Source: Aldehydirespirator sp965221215 (GTDB lineage Bacteria; Actinomycetota; Acidimicrobiia; Acidimicrobiales; Aldehydirespiratoraceae). Taken from it: DNA of 64,000 nucleotides. Below, piece by piece: positions 24,731-33,537 of this stretch; the first letter of the stretch is position 1, and the number at the start of each line of letters is the position of its first letter. The notes beneath the pieces were generated by a model. That model did not search any database. It saw only the letters and a program-made list of their open reading frames with translations, and was not told the origin of the DNA. Where the stretch lies: assembly GCA_965221215.1 (NCBI GenBank), contig OZ244872.1, positions 1,364,001 through 1,428,000 on the forward strand, read 5' to 3'. Position numbers and translations under genes: made by a program.

Positions 24731-25738
24731 TTACCAGTCTTGGGCTCGGCGGTTGAACACCTCGGGATCGTCGAGCCACTGCTGCACGCCGGTGTTGCCG
24801 TTGTCGGTGAGGAACTCGATCCGCTCGTTCAGGCAGAGGCGCAGATCCGAGTCAGCGGCGGCGACGCTGAAGCCTCCGGTCTCGTTCAAGGGGTCGAGCG
24901 CCGTCACCACTAGCTCGCCCGCTGACTGCGAGGCCGTGTGCAGGTTGCCGACGGCGTCGCCTGCGGTGGCGTCGATGTCGCCAGCGCGCAGGGCCTCGCT
25001 GATCTCGGCATCGCCGCCGTCGTCGCCGAGGTACACGACCACGGGACGCTGCGGCGATGCGGGCTCCAGCCGGGTGCGACCGACCAGGCTGGCCGACGCC
25101 GAGCCGGGGGTGATCACGAAGTCGGACGTGCCGTCGGCGGTGACCATGCCGTCGGATGTGAAGACCCGGGTTCCCGACTCCAGCACGCCGTCGGCATCGG
25201 CGATTCCGGTGAGTTGCAGCAGCCGGAACTCTCCGGTGGTTGAGCGGGTCACGCCTGCGGTCACGGACTCCGTCAGGTCGGAGAACTCGGCCAGGCTGGC
25301 GGCGTCCTCGGCTCGCACCAGCAGCGACTGGCGGAAGGTGATGTGGCCCGACGTGAACGCCACGGCCGTGTTGCCCTCGGCGTCGCGGGTGCGCACATCG
25401 AGGACGGTGATGCCGCCGCCGGCCATGTCGAAGCCGGCCTCGGCCGGCTTGAGCCACACTCCCTCCCAGATGTCGATGCCGGTGCGGTTGAAGGTCAGGC
25501 CCTCGCCCAGCGCCTCGACCGCGTCGAGCAGGTCGGCCTCGTAGCCGAGATGCGTGTCGAAGCCCGCCGCTGACGGGTCGCGGTCGGCGCTGTGGCTGAC
25601 GGGCGGGAAGTGGGCGTAGAAGGCCAGGTTGACCTCGCGGTCCTCGCACGGGCCCGCCGACTCCGACGACCCCGAACAAGACAGCCCAGACACCAACGCC
25701 ACGGCGACCGCGAACGCCGCAACCCGACCCCCGGTCAT
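24731..25738 (-). CDS. Solute-binding protein, family 3 (amino-acid ABC type)
   Basis: 335 residues from the ATG at 25738. The N-terminus is secretory (VAAFAVAVALVSGLSCSG); the cysteine suggests a lipoprotein, though the lipobox is imperfect. The mature part looks like SBP_bac_3: LGYEADLLDAVEALGEGLTF, GFDMAGGGITVLDVR, a hinge at about 150, and LNERIEFLTDNG near the end. It probably senses or captures a small polar solute. No permease or ATPase genes are adjacent, so it is an orphan. It lies downstream of rdgB on the same strand. Confidence 0.75.
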   Translation of the reverse strand: MTGGRVAAFAVAVALVSGLSCSGSSESAGPCEDREVNLAFYAHFPPVSHSADRDPSAAGFDTHLGYEADLLDAVEALGEGLTFNRTGIDIWEGVWLKPAEAGFDMAGGGITVLDVRTRDAEGNTAVAFTSGHITFRQSLLVRAEDAASLAEFSDLTESVTAGVTRSTTGEFRLLQLTGIADADGVLESGTRVFTSDGMVTADGTSDFVITPGSASASLVGRTRLEPASPQRPVVVYLGDDGGDAEISEALRAGDIDATAGDAVGNLHTASQSAGELVVTALDPLNETGGFSVAAADSDLRLCLNERIEFLTDNGNTGVQQWLDDPEVFNRRAQDW

Positions 25739-25845
25739 TGCAGCTCTCTCGCCGCGGCGCTCAGGGGCCCAGATCCGCCGTACAGCATCCGGCCAGAGTA
25801 TCAAGGCACATCCCGTGGCTTCGCCAACCGGGCCGAGACTGTTCC

Positions 25846-26433
25846 CTAATCGGGCGCGCAAAGGAGCGCCAGCAGCGCCCGCAGCGCTCGGGCGCGATGG
25901 CTCAGAGCGTTCTTGGCTTCGGCGCCCAGCTCGGCGAAGGTGCGTCCGTCGCCCTCGTCGGGCACGAACACGCAGTCGTAGCCGAAGCCTCCGGCGCCCC
26001 GCGGCTCAACGGCGATGGAGCCCTCCACGACACCCTCGGCCGAGATGCAGGCGCCTCCGGGGCTGCACACCGTCGCCACGGTGCGAAACCGGGCCGTGCG
26101 TCGAGGCTCGGCCACCTCGGCCATCTCGGCCAGCAGGCGGGCGACGTTGTCGGCGTAGCTGGCGGACGGCCCGGCGAATCGAGCCGAGTACACGCCCGGC
26201 GCGCCGCCTAGCGCATCGACCTCCAAACCGGTGTCGTCGGCCAGCGAGGCCGCTCCGGCGAACTCGCAGACCGCGACCGCCTTCAAGATGGCGTTGCCCT
26301 CCAAGGTGTCGGCGTCCTCGAGAACCTCGCCCACCCCCGACGGCCGCGCCAGCAGGCGGACCCGCCCGGCCAGCACCGCAGCCATCTCCGCCACCTTGTC
26401 GGGGTTGGCGCTCGCACAGACAAGCTCGATCAT
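25846..26433 (-). CDS. rdgB: XTP/dITP pyrophosphatase (RdgB/HAM1)
   Basis: 195 residues with family motifs SANPDKVAEM (nucleotide binding), LADDTGLEVDALGG, FGYDCVFVPDEG and ALSHRARAL. The enzyme hydrolyses ITP, dITP and XTP to monophosphates, clearing deaminated purines from the pool. It follows RNase PH with a 75-bp gap, the usual rph-rdgB order in actinobacteria. A murI gene often precedes this pair but is absent here. Confidence 0.95.
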   Translation of the reverse strand: MIELVCASANPDKVAEMAAVLAGRVRLLARPSGVGEVLEDADTLEGNAILKAVAVCEFAGAASLADDTGLEVDALGGAPGVYSARFAGPSASYADNVARLLAEMAEVAEPRRTARFRTVATVCSPGGACISAEGVVEGSIAVEPRGAGGFGYDCVFVPDEGDGRTFAELGAEAKNALSHRARALRALLALLCAPD

Positions 26434-26508
26434 CTGGGATGCGCCCGCACTGGTTCCACTCCGCTCATCGTCGGCGCCTGAGATGCTGTTCGGCCCCGAG
26501 CAGCTCGA

Positions 26509-27264
26509 TCATCTCGGCGGTGGGGGTACCGCCACGACGGCTCGCTGGGCGGCGACGATCTCCGTGATCCCCTTGGAGGCCAAATCGAGGAGCTCGTCTA
26601 GCTGGGATCGGGTGAAGGGCCGGCCCTCGGCGGTGCCCTGCACCTCCACCAGCTCACCGGTGCCGGTCATGACCACGTTGAAGTCCACGTCGGCGCGGGC
26701 GTCCTCGGAGTAGGGCAGATCCAACAGCGCAGCGCCGTCTATCAGGCCGACGCTCACCGCGGCGCACTCCCCCACCATCGGCGAGGCCCGCAGAGTGCCG
26801 TCGAGCACCAGCCGGGTCACTGCGTCGTGCAGGGCCAGGTAGCCGCCGCAGATCGAGGCGGTGCGGGTGCCGCCGTCGGCCTGCAGCACGTCGCAGTCGA
26901 CGGTCACCTGGCGCTGGCCCAGCGCGGCCGGGTCGACGACGGTTCGCAGCGACCGCCCGATGAGGCGCTGGATCTCCTTGGTGCGCCCGCCCACCCGGCG
27001 CGACACCCGCTCCGGCGACGATCCCGGCAGCATCGAGTACTCGGCGGTGACCCAGCCGCCGCCCCGCTGGCGCAGCCAGCGCGGCACGTCGTCGTCGACC
27101 GAGGCGGTGCACAGAACCCTGGTGTTGCCGAACGTCACCAAGGCCGATCCGTCCGCCATAGTGGTGTAGTCGCGGCGGAACTCCAGCGGACGCAGCTCGT
27201 CGGCCCGCCGGCCGTCATCGCGCCGCCCCTCAGAATCGACTGCGCTCACCGTGCGGCCCTCCAT
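26509..27264 (-). CDS. rph: Ribonuclease PH
   Basis: 251 residues from the ATG at 27264. Signatures are LRPLEFRRDYT (N-terminus), ALVTFGNTRVLCTASVDD, RIGRSLR-like IGRSLRTVVD, TVDCDVLQADGGTRTASICG and LDLPYSEDARADVDFNVVMT. It trims the 3' ends of tRNA precursors by phosphorolysis. It follows the metallo-hydrolase gene by 17 bp and leads into rdgB, so the three are probably one transcript. An in-frame GTG four codons in is an alternative start. Confidence 0.95.
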   Translation of the reverse strand: MEGRTVSAVDSEGRRDDGRRADELRPLEFRRDYTTMADGSALVTFGNTRVLCTASVDDDVPRWLRQRGGGWVTAEYSMLPGSSPERVSRRVGGRTKEIQRLIGRSLRTVVDPAALGQRQVTVDCDVLQADGGTRTASICGGYLALHDAVTRLVLDGTLRASPMVGECAAVSVGLIDGAALLDLPYSEDARADVDFNVVMTGTGELVEVQGTAEGRPFTRSQLDELLDLASKGITEIVAAQRAVVAVPPPPR

Positions 27265-27281
27265 GGCTTCTTGGCGGCCGG

Positions 27282-28025
27282 TCACACCGTTAGGACCAGG
27301 CCGGGGCGGGCCACATCGACGTCGCCCGCGAACACTTCTTCGGCCTCGGCCAACTGGGCGTCGGGGTCGCAGCCGGGGGCCAGATGGGTGAGCACCAGCC
27401 GCTCGGCGCCGGCTGCCGACGCGGCCCGGGCCGCCTGCCGGGCGCTCATGTGGGGGATGCCCTGATCCTCGTGCTCGCGTCCGTGGCTGGCGTCGCACAT
27501 GGCCAGGTTGATGCCTGCCCCCAGCGACCGGAAGTCCCAGCCGGGACCGGTGTCGGAGCTGAAAGCGAACGAGCGGCCCCCGGCGTCCACTCGGGGCGCC
27601 AGCGTCTCGACGGGATGGTCGGTGAGGGCGAAGCTCCACTGCTGGTCGCCGATGGTCAGCTCCGAGGCGGGCTCGATCACGGTCCAGTCCAGCGGGTCGG
27701 TCCGGCCCGAGCGCAACACCGTGATGGCCCGATCCATGGCCCGAGTCTCGGCGGTGCCGTAGACGGACACGCCGTCGCGGGGCACGAACCAGATGTACAC
27801 GTTGCGGATCACCGGCAGCTCCAGCCAGTGGTCGGGATGGCAGTGGGTGAGCACGACGGCGCTCAGCTCGGCCAAGTCGATCGCCTCCTGCAGCGGGCCC
27901 AGCGTTCCCGGACCGCAGTCGAGCAACACCGCTGCGGAGTCGCTGCGCACCAGGTAGCCGGTACAGGGATTGCCGGGAGCGGCGTAGGAGCCGCTGCACC
28001 CCAGAACCGTGACCGTCAGCGCCAC
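27282..28025 (-). CDS. MBL-fold metallo-hydrolase (RNase Z/PDE-like)
   Basis: 247 residues. The metal motif THCHPDHWLELP is at about 60-71, with further ligands in SSDTGP and LTHLAP. The N-terminus VTVLGCSGSYAAPGNPCTGYLV is that of actinobacterial proteins annotated as MBL-fold hydrolases next to rph. The family includes RNase Z and cyclic-nucleotide phosphodiesterases. The true substrate is not known, though co-location with rph suggests RNA or nucleotide work. It overlaps no neighbour and lies 34 bp after rpmG. Confidence 0.88.
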   Translation of the reverse strand: MALTVTVLGCSGSYAAPGNPCTGYLVRSDSAAVLLDCGPGTLGPLQEAIDLAELSAVVLTHCHPDHWLELPVIRNVYIWFVPRDGVSVYGTAETRAMDRAITVLRSGRTDPLDWTVIEPASELTIGDQQWSFALTDHPVETLAPRVDAGGRSFAFSSDTGPGWDFRSLGAGINLAMCDASHGREHEDQGIPHMSARQAARAASAAGAERLVLTHLAPGCDPDAQLAEAEEVFAGDVDVARPGLVLTV

Positions 28026-28059
28026 GGATACCGCCTATACGCGCTGGCAGGAGCGGCCT

Positions 28060-28221
28060 CTAGCGCTCCTCTTTGAAGACGACGTGCTTGCGGATCACCG
28101 GGTCGTATTTCTTGAGCTCGATGCGGTGGCGGGTGTTGGTCTTGTTCTTGGTGGTCACGTAGGTGTAGCCGGTGCCGGCGGTGGACCGGAGCTTGATGAT
28201 GGGACGCTTGTCGCTGGCCAT
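28060..28221 (-). CDS. rpmG: 50S ribosomal protein L33
   Basis: 53 residues, from ATG 28221 with a strong AAGGAGG site. The core RPIIKLRSTAGTGYTYVTTK and the ending YDPVIRKHVVFKEER are typical. It has no cysteines, so it is the zinc-free (C-minus) paralogue. It is 16 bp after rpmB. Confidence 0.95.
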   Translation of the reverse strand: MASDKRPIIKLRSTAGTGYTYVTTKNKTNTRHRIELKKYDPVIRKHVVFKEER

Positions 28222-28237
28222 GGCCGCCTCCTTGGGA

Positions 28238-28474
28238 CTAGATCTTGCGGCCGTTGCGGCGCATCTCGGCCACCACGCTCTCGATGCCCCGCTTGTCGAT
28301 GGTCTTGATGGCCTTGGTGCTGAGCCGCAGCTTGATCCAGCGCTTCTCGCTGGGCAGGTAGTAGCGCTTGGTCTGCACGTTGGGATCCCAGCGCCGGCTG
28401 GAACGGCGGTGCGAGTGCGAGAGCTGCTTGCCGAACTGCGGCTTCTTGCCGGTGACCTGGCAGATCTTGGACAT
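28238..28474 (-). CDS. rpmB: 50S ribosomal protein L28
   Basis: 78 residues from ATG 28474. MSKICQVTGKKPQFGKQLSH and SRRWDPNVQTKRY are L28 signatures. Only one Cys is present, so zinc binding is unlikely. It forms a small ribosomal pair with rpmG and precedes the metallo-hydrolase, rph and rdgB on the same strand. Confidence 0.95.
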   Translation of the reverse strand: MSKICQVTGKKPQFGKQLSHSHRRSSRRWDPNVQTKRYYLPSEKRWIKLRLSTKAIKTIDKRGIESVVAEMRRNGRKI

Positions 28475-28572
28475 TCGAGAGAGCCTAGCGAACCCCAGCC
28501 CGCGCTCCACTGGAGCCCAAGCGAACAGGCAGGCGGTCTGCCGCCGGCCGAGGCGACTGCGGCGCCCAGCGC

Positions 28573-29520
28573 TCAGAAGTAGATGATCTGCGAGGCCCGC
28601 TCGGCCACCTCGTCGAGGTCGCCGGTCCAGGCCTGGCTCGACAGGTACTTCCAGCCGCCGTCACACACGATGAACACCACCGTGCCGGCGTCGATCCGCT
28701 CGGCCACCCGCACCGCCCCGGCGAGGGCCGCGCCCGACGACAGGCCCGCGAAGATGCCCGCGTCGGCCAGCCTGCGGGTGTGCTCCACCGACTCGCGGGG
28801 CCGCACGATGCGCTTGCCGCTGAGCAGGTCGGCGCCTCCCCACTTCTCGTAGACGGGCGGGATGAAGCCGTCGTCGAGGCTGCGGAGGCCGTCGACCATC
28901 TCGCCCGCGGGCGGCTCCACCGCATAGACCTCGATGTCGGGGTGCGCCTCCTTGAGGTACGTCCCCACCCCCATGAGGGTGCCGCTGGTGCCCAGGCCGG
29001 CCACGAAGTGGGTGATATCGGGCACGTCGCGCAGGATCTCGGGGCCGGTGGTGTCGTAGTGGACCCGGGGATTGGCCTCGTTGGCGTACTGGTACAGGAA
29101 CACCCAGTCGGGCTGCTCCAAGATCATGCGGCGGGCCAGTCGAACCGCCCCGTTGGACCCCTCGGCGCCGGGCGATGCCACGATGTCGGCGCCGAACACC
29201 TCCAGCATCGCTCGGCGCTCCGGCGAGGTGTTCTCGGGCATCACCACCGTTATCGGATAGCCCCGGATCCTGGCGATCATGGCTAGGGCGATGCCGGTGT
29301 TGCCCGAGGACGGCTCCAGGATGCGCTTGCCGGGCCCGAGGGTGCCGTCGGCCTCGGCGTCGAGCACCATCGCCTTGGCGATGCGATCCTTCACCGAGCC
29401 GGTGGGGTTGGCGCTCTCGAGCTTGGCCACCAGCCGCACGTCGGGGTTGGGGCTCAGCTGCGACACGTCCACGGCGGGCGTGTCGCCGATGAGATCCAGC
29501 GCGTCTCGCTTGGTGGCCAT
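28573..29520 (-). CDS. Cysteine synthase family PLP enzyme (CysM-like)
   Basis: 315 residues of fold type II PLP enzyme. The Schiff-base Lys is K44 (NPTGSVKDR). The substrate loop EPSSGNTGIALA follows, and the phosphate-binding GLGTSGTLMGV loop is at about 170-180. It makes cysteine from an activated serine. The sequence resembles mycobacterial CysM, which uses O-phosphoserine and sulfide carried on CysO thiocarboxylate. A Mec-type peptidase that would free that cysteine is encoded 3 kb away (32525-32950), but no CysO gene is visible. Donor specificity is therefore inferred. Confidence 0.9.
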   Translation of the reverse strand: MATKRDALDLIGDTPAVDVSQLSPNPDVRLVAKLESANPTGSVKDRIAKAMVLDAEADGTLGPGKRILEPSSGNTGIALAMIARIRGYPITVVMPENTSPERRAMLEVFGADIVASPGAEGSNGAVRLARRMILEQPDWVFLYQYANEANPRVHYDTTGPEILRDVPDITHFVAGLGTSGTLMGVGTYLKEAHPDIEVYAVEPPAGEMVDGLRSLDDGFIPPVYEKWGGADLLSGKRIVRPRESVEHTRRLADAGIFAGLSSGAALAGAVRVAERIDAGTVVFIVCDGGWKYLSSQAWTGDLDEVAERASQIIYF

Positions 29521-29542
29521 GGTCCGCAGTCCTACCGCCGCT

Positions 29543-30997
29543 CTAATCCCGAGTGATTCGCTCAGGATTATAGCTGCGGTACAGGGCCAAGGCGGCGGGC
29601 ACGGTCAGCACCGCCAGCACCGCCATGGCCACCAGCGACCACATGTAGCCCGCGGCCAGCGCATCGGCGACCGAGGCGTCCACCTCGGTGTCGATGTCGC
29701 CCAGCAGGCTCCGCACCAGCTCGGCGTCGCCGGTGCGCCTCTGCACCACCCAGAACAGCACCAGGCCGGCCACCGCGGCGCCGTAGGTAAAGCCGAGCGA
29801 GCGAATGAACTGATGCGCCGAGCTCACCCGGCCCATCTCGGCTGCGGCGGCCCGGCTCTGCATCAGCGAGAGGCCCGCCGTGGTGGTGGCGCCGACCCCC
29901 CAGCCGACGCAGGCGGCCGCACCCAGCACCGCCGGAATCGACGACTCGACCCCGACCGCGACCACAACCGCGGCCGCTCCCGCGGCCATGAACCCCGAGC
30001 CCATGAGGATCACCGTCTGGGCCCGGAGGTGCTGCTGGAGCTTGCCCGAGACCCATGAGGCCGTCGACCACCCCAGCGTGGGCCACACCACCGCGAAGGC
30101 CGCGAACGCCACCGAGGAGCCCCGGGCGGCCTTGAGGTACAGGGGCAGGTAGACGCTGGCCCCGGTGCCGCCCGACACCGCCAGAGCCGCCACCGCGTGG
30201 ATGGGCCAGAACTGCGTCCCGGTGACGTGCGGCATCCGCACGATGGGCGACGGACAGGCACGGGCGTGCGCCACGTAGAGCACGGCCAGGCCGACGCCGA
30301 GGGCCACCAGGGCAACGCTGAACCACGAGACATACGACGTCGCCACCAGCAGCGCGGAGGTGAACGCGGTCAGGATCAGCAGGCCCCGGCGGTCCATCTG
30401 CTCGGCGGCGGCCTGGGCCTGCGACGGCATGCGGCTCCAGCCCACCGCGGCCGCGATCAGCCCTACCGGAAGGTTCAGGGCGAACACGGCCCGCCAGCCG
30501 AGCGTGCTCACCAAAGCGGCGGCCACCACCGGGCTGCCGATGCCCATGATTCCCCACACCGACGACATCAGGGCGAAGGCCCAAGGCCGGGCCGCCTCGT
30601 CGAACACCAAGCCGATGGCGGTGAGGGTGGTGCCGATCACCGCTCCCATGGCCAGTCCCTGCAGCAGCCGCCCGGCCACCAGCAGCTCCATGGTGGGTGC
30701 CACGGCACACATCGCCGAGGTGGCCAGGGCGGCCACCACCGTCATCCGGAAGGCTCGGCGGGCGCCGGCCCCGTCGATGAACGGGCCAACGGCGAGCACC
30801 GCGATGGCGGCCGCCACCAGCTCGGCGGTCACCACCCAGGGCAGCAGCGCCACCTGCCCGAGGTCGTCGCCGATGGCCGGCAGCGCCGCGGTCACCGACA
30901 GGTTGTTGTAGGACGCCACGGCCATCAGGACCATCAGCGAGAGCGTCGCAGCCCGGTACTTGGGGCCCAGCAGGCCCGAGGCTGCGAAGCGCGTCAC
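29543..30997 (-). CDS. MFS transporter (drug-efflux type)
   Basis: 484 residues, mostly hydrophobic, with about 12-14 membrane helices. The N-terminal half carries GRLLQGLAMGAVIG and SVWGIMGIGSPVVAAALV, motifs of the DHA2/proton-coupled drug antiporter group. The start is a GTG. It probably exports a small hydrophobic compound using the proton gradient. The substrate is unknown. It ends 22 bp upstream of the cysM-like gene on the same strand, but a functional link is not evident. Confidence 0.85.
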   Translation of the reverse strand: MTRFAASGLLGPKYRAATLSLMVLMAVASYNNLSVTAALPAIGDDLGQVALLPWVVTAELVAAAIAVLAVGPFIDGAGARRAFRMTVVAALATSAMCAVAPTMELLVAGRLLQGLAMGAVIGTTLTAIGLVFDEAARPWAFALMSSVWGIMGIGSPVVAAALVSTLGWRAVFALNLPVGLIAAAVGWSRMPSQAQAAAEQMDRRGLLILTAFTSALLVATSYVSWFSVALVALGVGLAVLYVAHARACPSPIVRMPHVTGTQFWPIHAVAALAVSGGTGASVYLPLYLKAARGSSVAFAAFAVVWPTLGWSTASWVSGKLQQHLRAQTVILMGSGFMAAGAAAVVVAVGVESSIPAVLGAAACVGWGVGATTTAGLSLMQSRAAAAEMGRVSSAHQFIRSLGFTYGAAVAGLVLFWVVQRRTGDAELVRSLLGDIDTEVDASVADALAAGYMWSLVAMAVLAVLTVPAALALYRSYNPERITRD

Positions 30998-31069
30998 CGC
31001 TCGACGCTACCGGCGCGTGTCAGCCGAATCGATGAATCAGGGATTGGCGGGCGCCGATAGAAATAGCGG

Positions 31070-32528
31070 GTGCGCGAGCCGACGCTGTTCTTCGAGGACT
31101 TCGCCGCCGGCGACGTGTTCGAGCTCGGCGCCTACGAGATGACCGAGGCCGAGATCATCGACTTCGGTCAGCGCTTCGACCCCCAGTACTTCCACACCGA
31201 CCCGCAAGCCGCAGCGGGCTCGCCGTTCGGAGGGCTGATCGCCAGCGGCTGGCACACCTGCTCGGCGTGGGCGCGGCTGTGGATCGACGCGGTGATGTCG
31301 CGAGCCGACGGCAGAGGCTCGGGCGGCATGGCGGAGATCCGCTGGCTCGAGCCGGTGCGGCCCGGCGACTCGCTCACCGCGACGGTGGAGATTCTCGACA
31401 CCCGGCCGTCGGCGAAGCATGCCGACCGGGGGACGGTGTTCATCGGCTGCACGATGACCAACCAGCACGGCCGCGTCGTGTTCACCGCCCACGGGCGGGG
31501 CTTGATCGGCCGCCGCCACCCGGCCCAGCGCGCTTCTGAGGCCACAGCCACCACCGAGGTCGAGTCCTCCGACCCGGTGAGAGATGCCGTCAATATCGAG
31601 TCCTCCGCAGAAGTGGGCGACTCCATCGATGTCGAATCGCCCGAAGAAGCACGGCACGCCATCACCGTCGAGTCCCCCGACGCGGCGAGAGACGCCATCG
31701 ACGTCGAATCCTCTGATGGGGTGCGGCTGAAGCTGCGGCGGATGGGAGGATCGGGACCCGATCTGCTCATCTGCCACGCCACCGGGTTCCACGGGCTGGC
31801 CTACCGGCCGCTCGCGCAATGCCTGGCCGAGCGGTTCACGGTGTGGGCTCTCGACTTCCGGGGGCACGGCTCATCGGATCCCTCCCCCGACGGCGACTAC
31901 CCCTGGAGCGCCATGGGCGCCGATGTGGCCGCATGCGCGGCGGCCATCGGGGCGCCGCTGCGCGGGTTCGGCCACTCGATGGGAGGGGCTGCGCTGCTGC
32001 TGGCCGAGCGGTCCCGGCCCGGATCCTTCGAGCGGCTGTTCCTGTATGAGCCGATCGTGCTGCCGAGAGGTTTCTTCGACGCTCCCGGCTCGAACCCCTT
32101 GGTCGCGGCGGCCCGCAACCGGCGGGAGGTGTTCGACTCGCGGGCCGAGGCGCTGGCCCGCTACTCGGGCCGGTCGCCGCTGGCCGCGCTGCGGGCCGAT
32201 GCGCTGTCGGCCTACGTCGAGGGCGGATTCGTGGATCTGCCCGACGGCCGGGTGCGCCTGGCCTGCGCGGCCGAGATCGAGGCCCGCACCTTCGAGGCCG
32301 GCGAGCAGCCTGGCCACCGAGGAGGTGTCGGCCATCGACGTGTCCGCCACGGTGGCGGCGGGCACCGCGGTCGGCGCGGGAGTCAATCCCGGCGCCTTCG
32401 CGCCGGCCACCGCCGAAACGCTGCCGCGGGGACGCTTCCGAAGCTTCGAGAGCTTGGGCCACTTCGGCCCGCTGGAGGCACCCGGAGTGGTAGCCGCCGC
32501 CGCAATCACCGATCTGGTGGCCGACTAA
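31070..32528 (+). CDS. MaoC-like hydratase fused to alpha/beta hydrolase, with a +1 frameshift
   Basis: The first about 150 residues are a MaoC hot-dog domain (FFEDFAAGDVFELG, FDPQYFHTDPQAA, LIASGWHTCS, GMAEIRWLEPVRPGD). A linker of five 12-residue repeats follows (about 164-222). An alpha/beta hydrolase comes next (LLICHATGFHG, WALDFRGHGSSD, nucleophile GHSMGG). After FEAG at 32302 the frame must skip one base (G32303) to reach SSLATEEV...GPGAFAP-like tail, His-containing LGHFGPLE and the stop at 32526-32528. Without the shift the tail is nonsense. It is either a decayed gene or a sequencing error. The start codon is GTG. The combination suggests acyl-CoA hydration plus ester or thioester cleavage. 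Confidence 0.7.
31559..31714 (+). repeat. Tandem 36-bp units in the inter-domain linker
   Basis: Four full units and a partial one begin at 31559, 31595, 31631, 31667 and 31703. Each encodes a version of V/I-E-S-S/P-x3-R-D-A-I-D (VESSDPVRDAVN, IESSAEVGDSID, VESPEEARHAIT, VESPDAARDAID). They connect the MaoC-like and hydrolase domains. Confidence 0.85.
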
Positions 32529-32950
32529 TCGGCGATCAACACGGTCTCCTCGGTGACGTGGCCGTCGAGGATGCGGAACGACCGCAACGACGGCTCGGGG
32601 TGGCGCAGCGACACGATCACGAAGTGCCACGCCCCGAAGGGGTCGAAGCGGGCCGCGTCGGCGATGTCGGTGGGCGACGGGTAGTTGGTGGTGTGGGTGT
32701 GGGAGTGCATCACGCCCATCACGAGCAGACCGGCCTCGTCGGCGGCCCGCTCCACGTCCATCATCTCTAGGCCGTCGAGAACATATATCTCTCGGGACTC
32801 CGCCGCGTTGCGCATCGGATAGAACCGCTCGACCCGATTTGAGCCGGGCTGTCCGGCGAACAGCCCGCAGGCCTCATGGGGAAGCCCGGCGACGGCGTGG
32901 GCCACCATGGCGTGCTGCGTCGCCGCCGACATCTCCAGCATCGCCCGCAC
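32525..32950 (-). CDS. Mec-like JAB/JAMM metallopeptidase
   Basis: 141 residues of the JAMM (Mov34/MPN) fold. The Glu is in LPHEACGLFAG (about 26-36) and the zinc site in MGVMHSHTHTTNYPSPTDI (about 78-96). In M. tuberculosis the Mec protein of this type releases cysteine from the CysO carrier after CysM acts. The same job is plausible here given the CysM-like gene 3 kb away, but CysO was not found. It overlaps the 3' end of the convergent MaoC/hydrolase gene by 4 bp. Confidence 0.85.
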   Translation of the reverse strand: MRAMLEMSAATQHAMVAHAVAGLPHEACGLFAGQPGSNRVERFYPMRNAAESREIYVLDGLEMMDVERAADEAGLLVMGVMHSHTHTTNYPSPTDIADAARFDPFGAWHFVIVSLRHPEPSLRSFRILDGHVTEETVLIAD

Positions 32951-33036
32951 CCTACCTTCAGGCCGTCGCCCGCAAGCCTCCCCGGCGGGGCAGCGGGCGG
33001 GCCCTTCCCGACGGCCCCACCGGTACCGTGGCTGCG

Positions 33037-33537
33037 ATGGCCCGCTCGCAGAAGCCCCAGGACGCTCCGGCCGGAGCGTCGGTGGTCGCTGCCAACCGGC
33101 GCGCCCGGCGAGACTTCGAGGTGCTGGAGACTCTCGAGGTGGGCCTGGTGCTGCAGGGCAGCGAGGTCAAGTCGCTGAGAGACGGCAGCGTGCAGATGGC
33201 GGGCAGCTGGGCCCGGGTGGATCGGGGCGAGCTGTGGCTGCACAACCTGCACATCTCGCCCTACTCGCACGCCGCGGAGGCTTTCCGAACCGAGCCGGAC
33301 CGGGTCCGCAAGCTGCTGGCGCACCGCCGCGAGATCCAGCGCCTGAAGGCGCGCGTCGACCAGCAGCGTCTGGCGCTGGTCCCCCTGACCCTCTACTTCA
33401 GCGGGGGGCGGGCCAAGCTGACGCTGGCTCTGGCCCGAGGCCGCTCGCGGGCCGACCGGCGCCGCGACATCCAGCAGCGCGACACCGACGCCGAGGCGGC
33501 CCGCTCGATGGCCGCGGCCCGCCGAGGCCGGCGGTGA
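33037..33537 (+). CDS. smpB: SsrA-binding protein SmpB
   Basis: 166 residues from ATG 33037. Family signatures are VAANRRARRDFEVLETLEVG, LQGSEVKSLRDG, HNLHISPYSHA, LLAHRREIQRLKARV and the basic C-terminal tail. SmpB binds tmRNA and brings it to stalled ribosomes. The tmRNA gene lies 720 bp downstream on the same strand, with one membrane-protein gene between them. The stop overlaps the next start (GTGA). Confidence 0.96.
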   Translation: MARSQKPQDAPAGASVVAANRRARRDFEVLETLEVGLVLQGSEVKSLRDGSVQMAGSWARVDRGELWLHNLHISPYSHAAEAFRTEPDRVRKLLAHRREIQRLKARVDQQRLALVPLTLYFSGGRAKLTLALARGRSRADRRRDIQQRDTDAEAARSMAAARRGRR

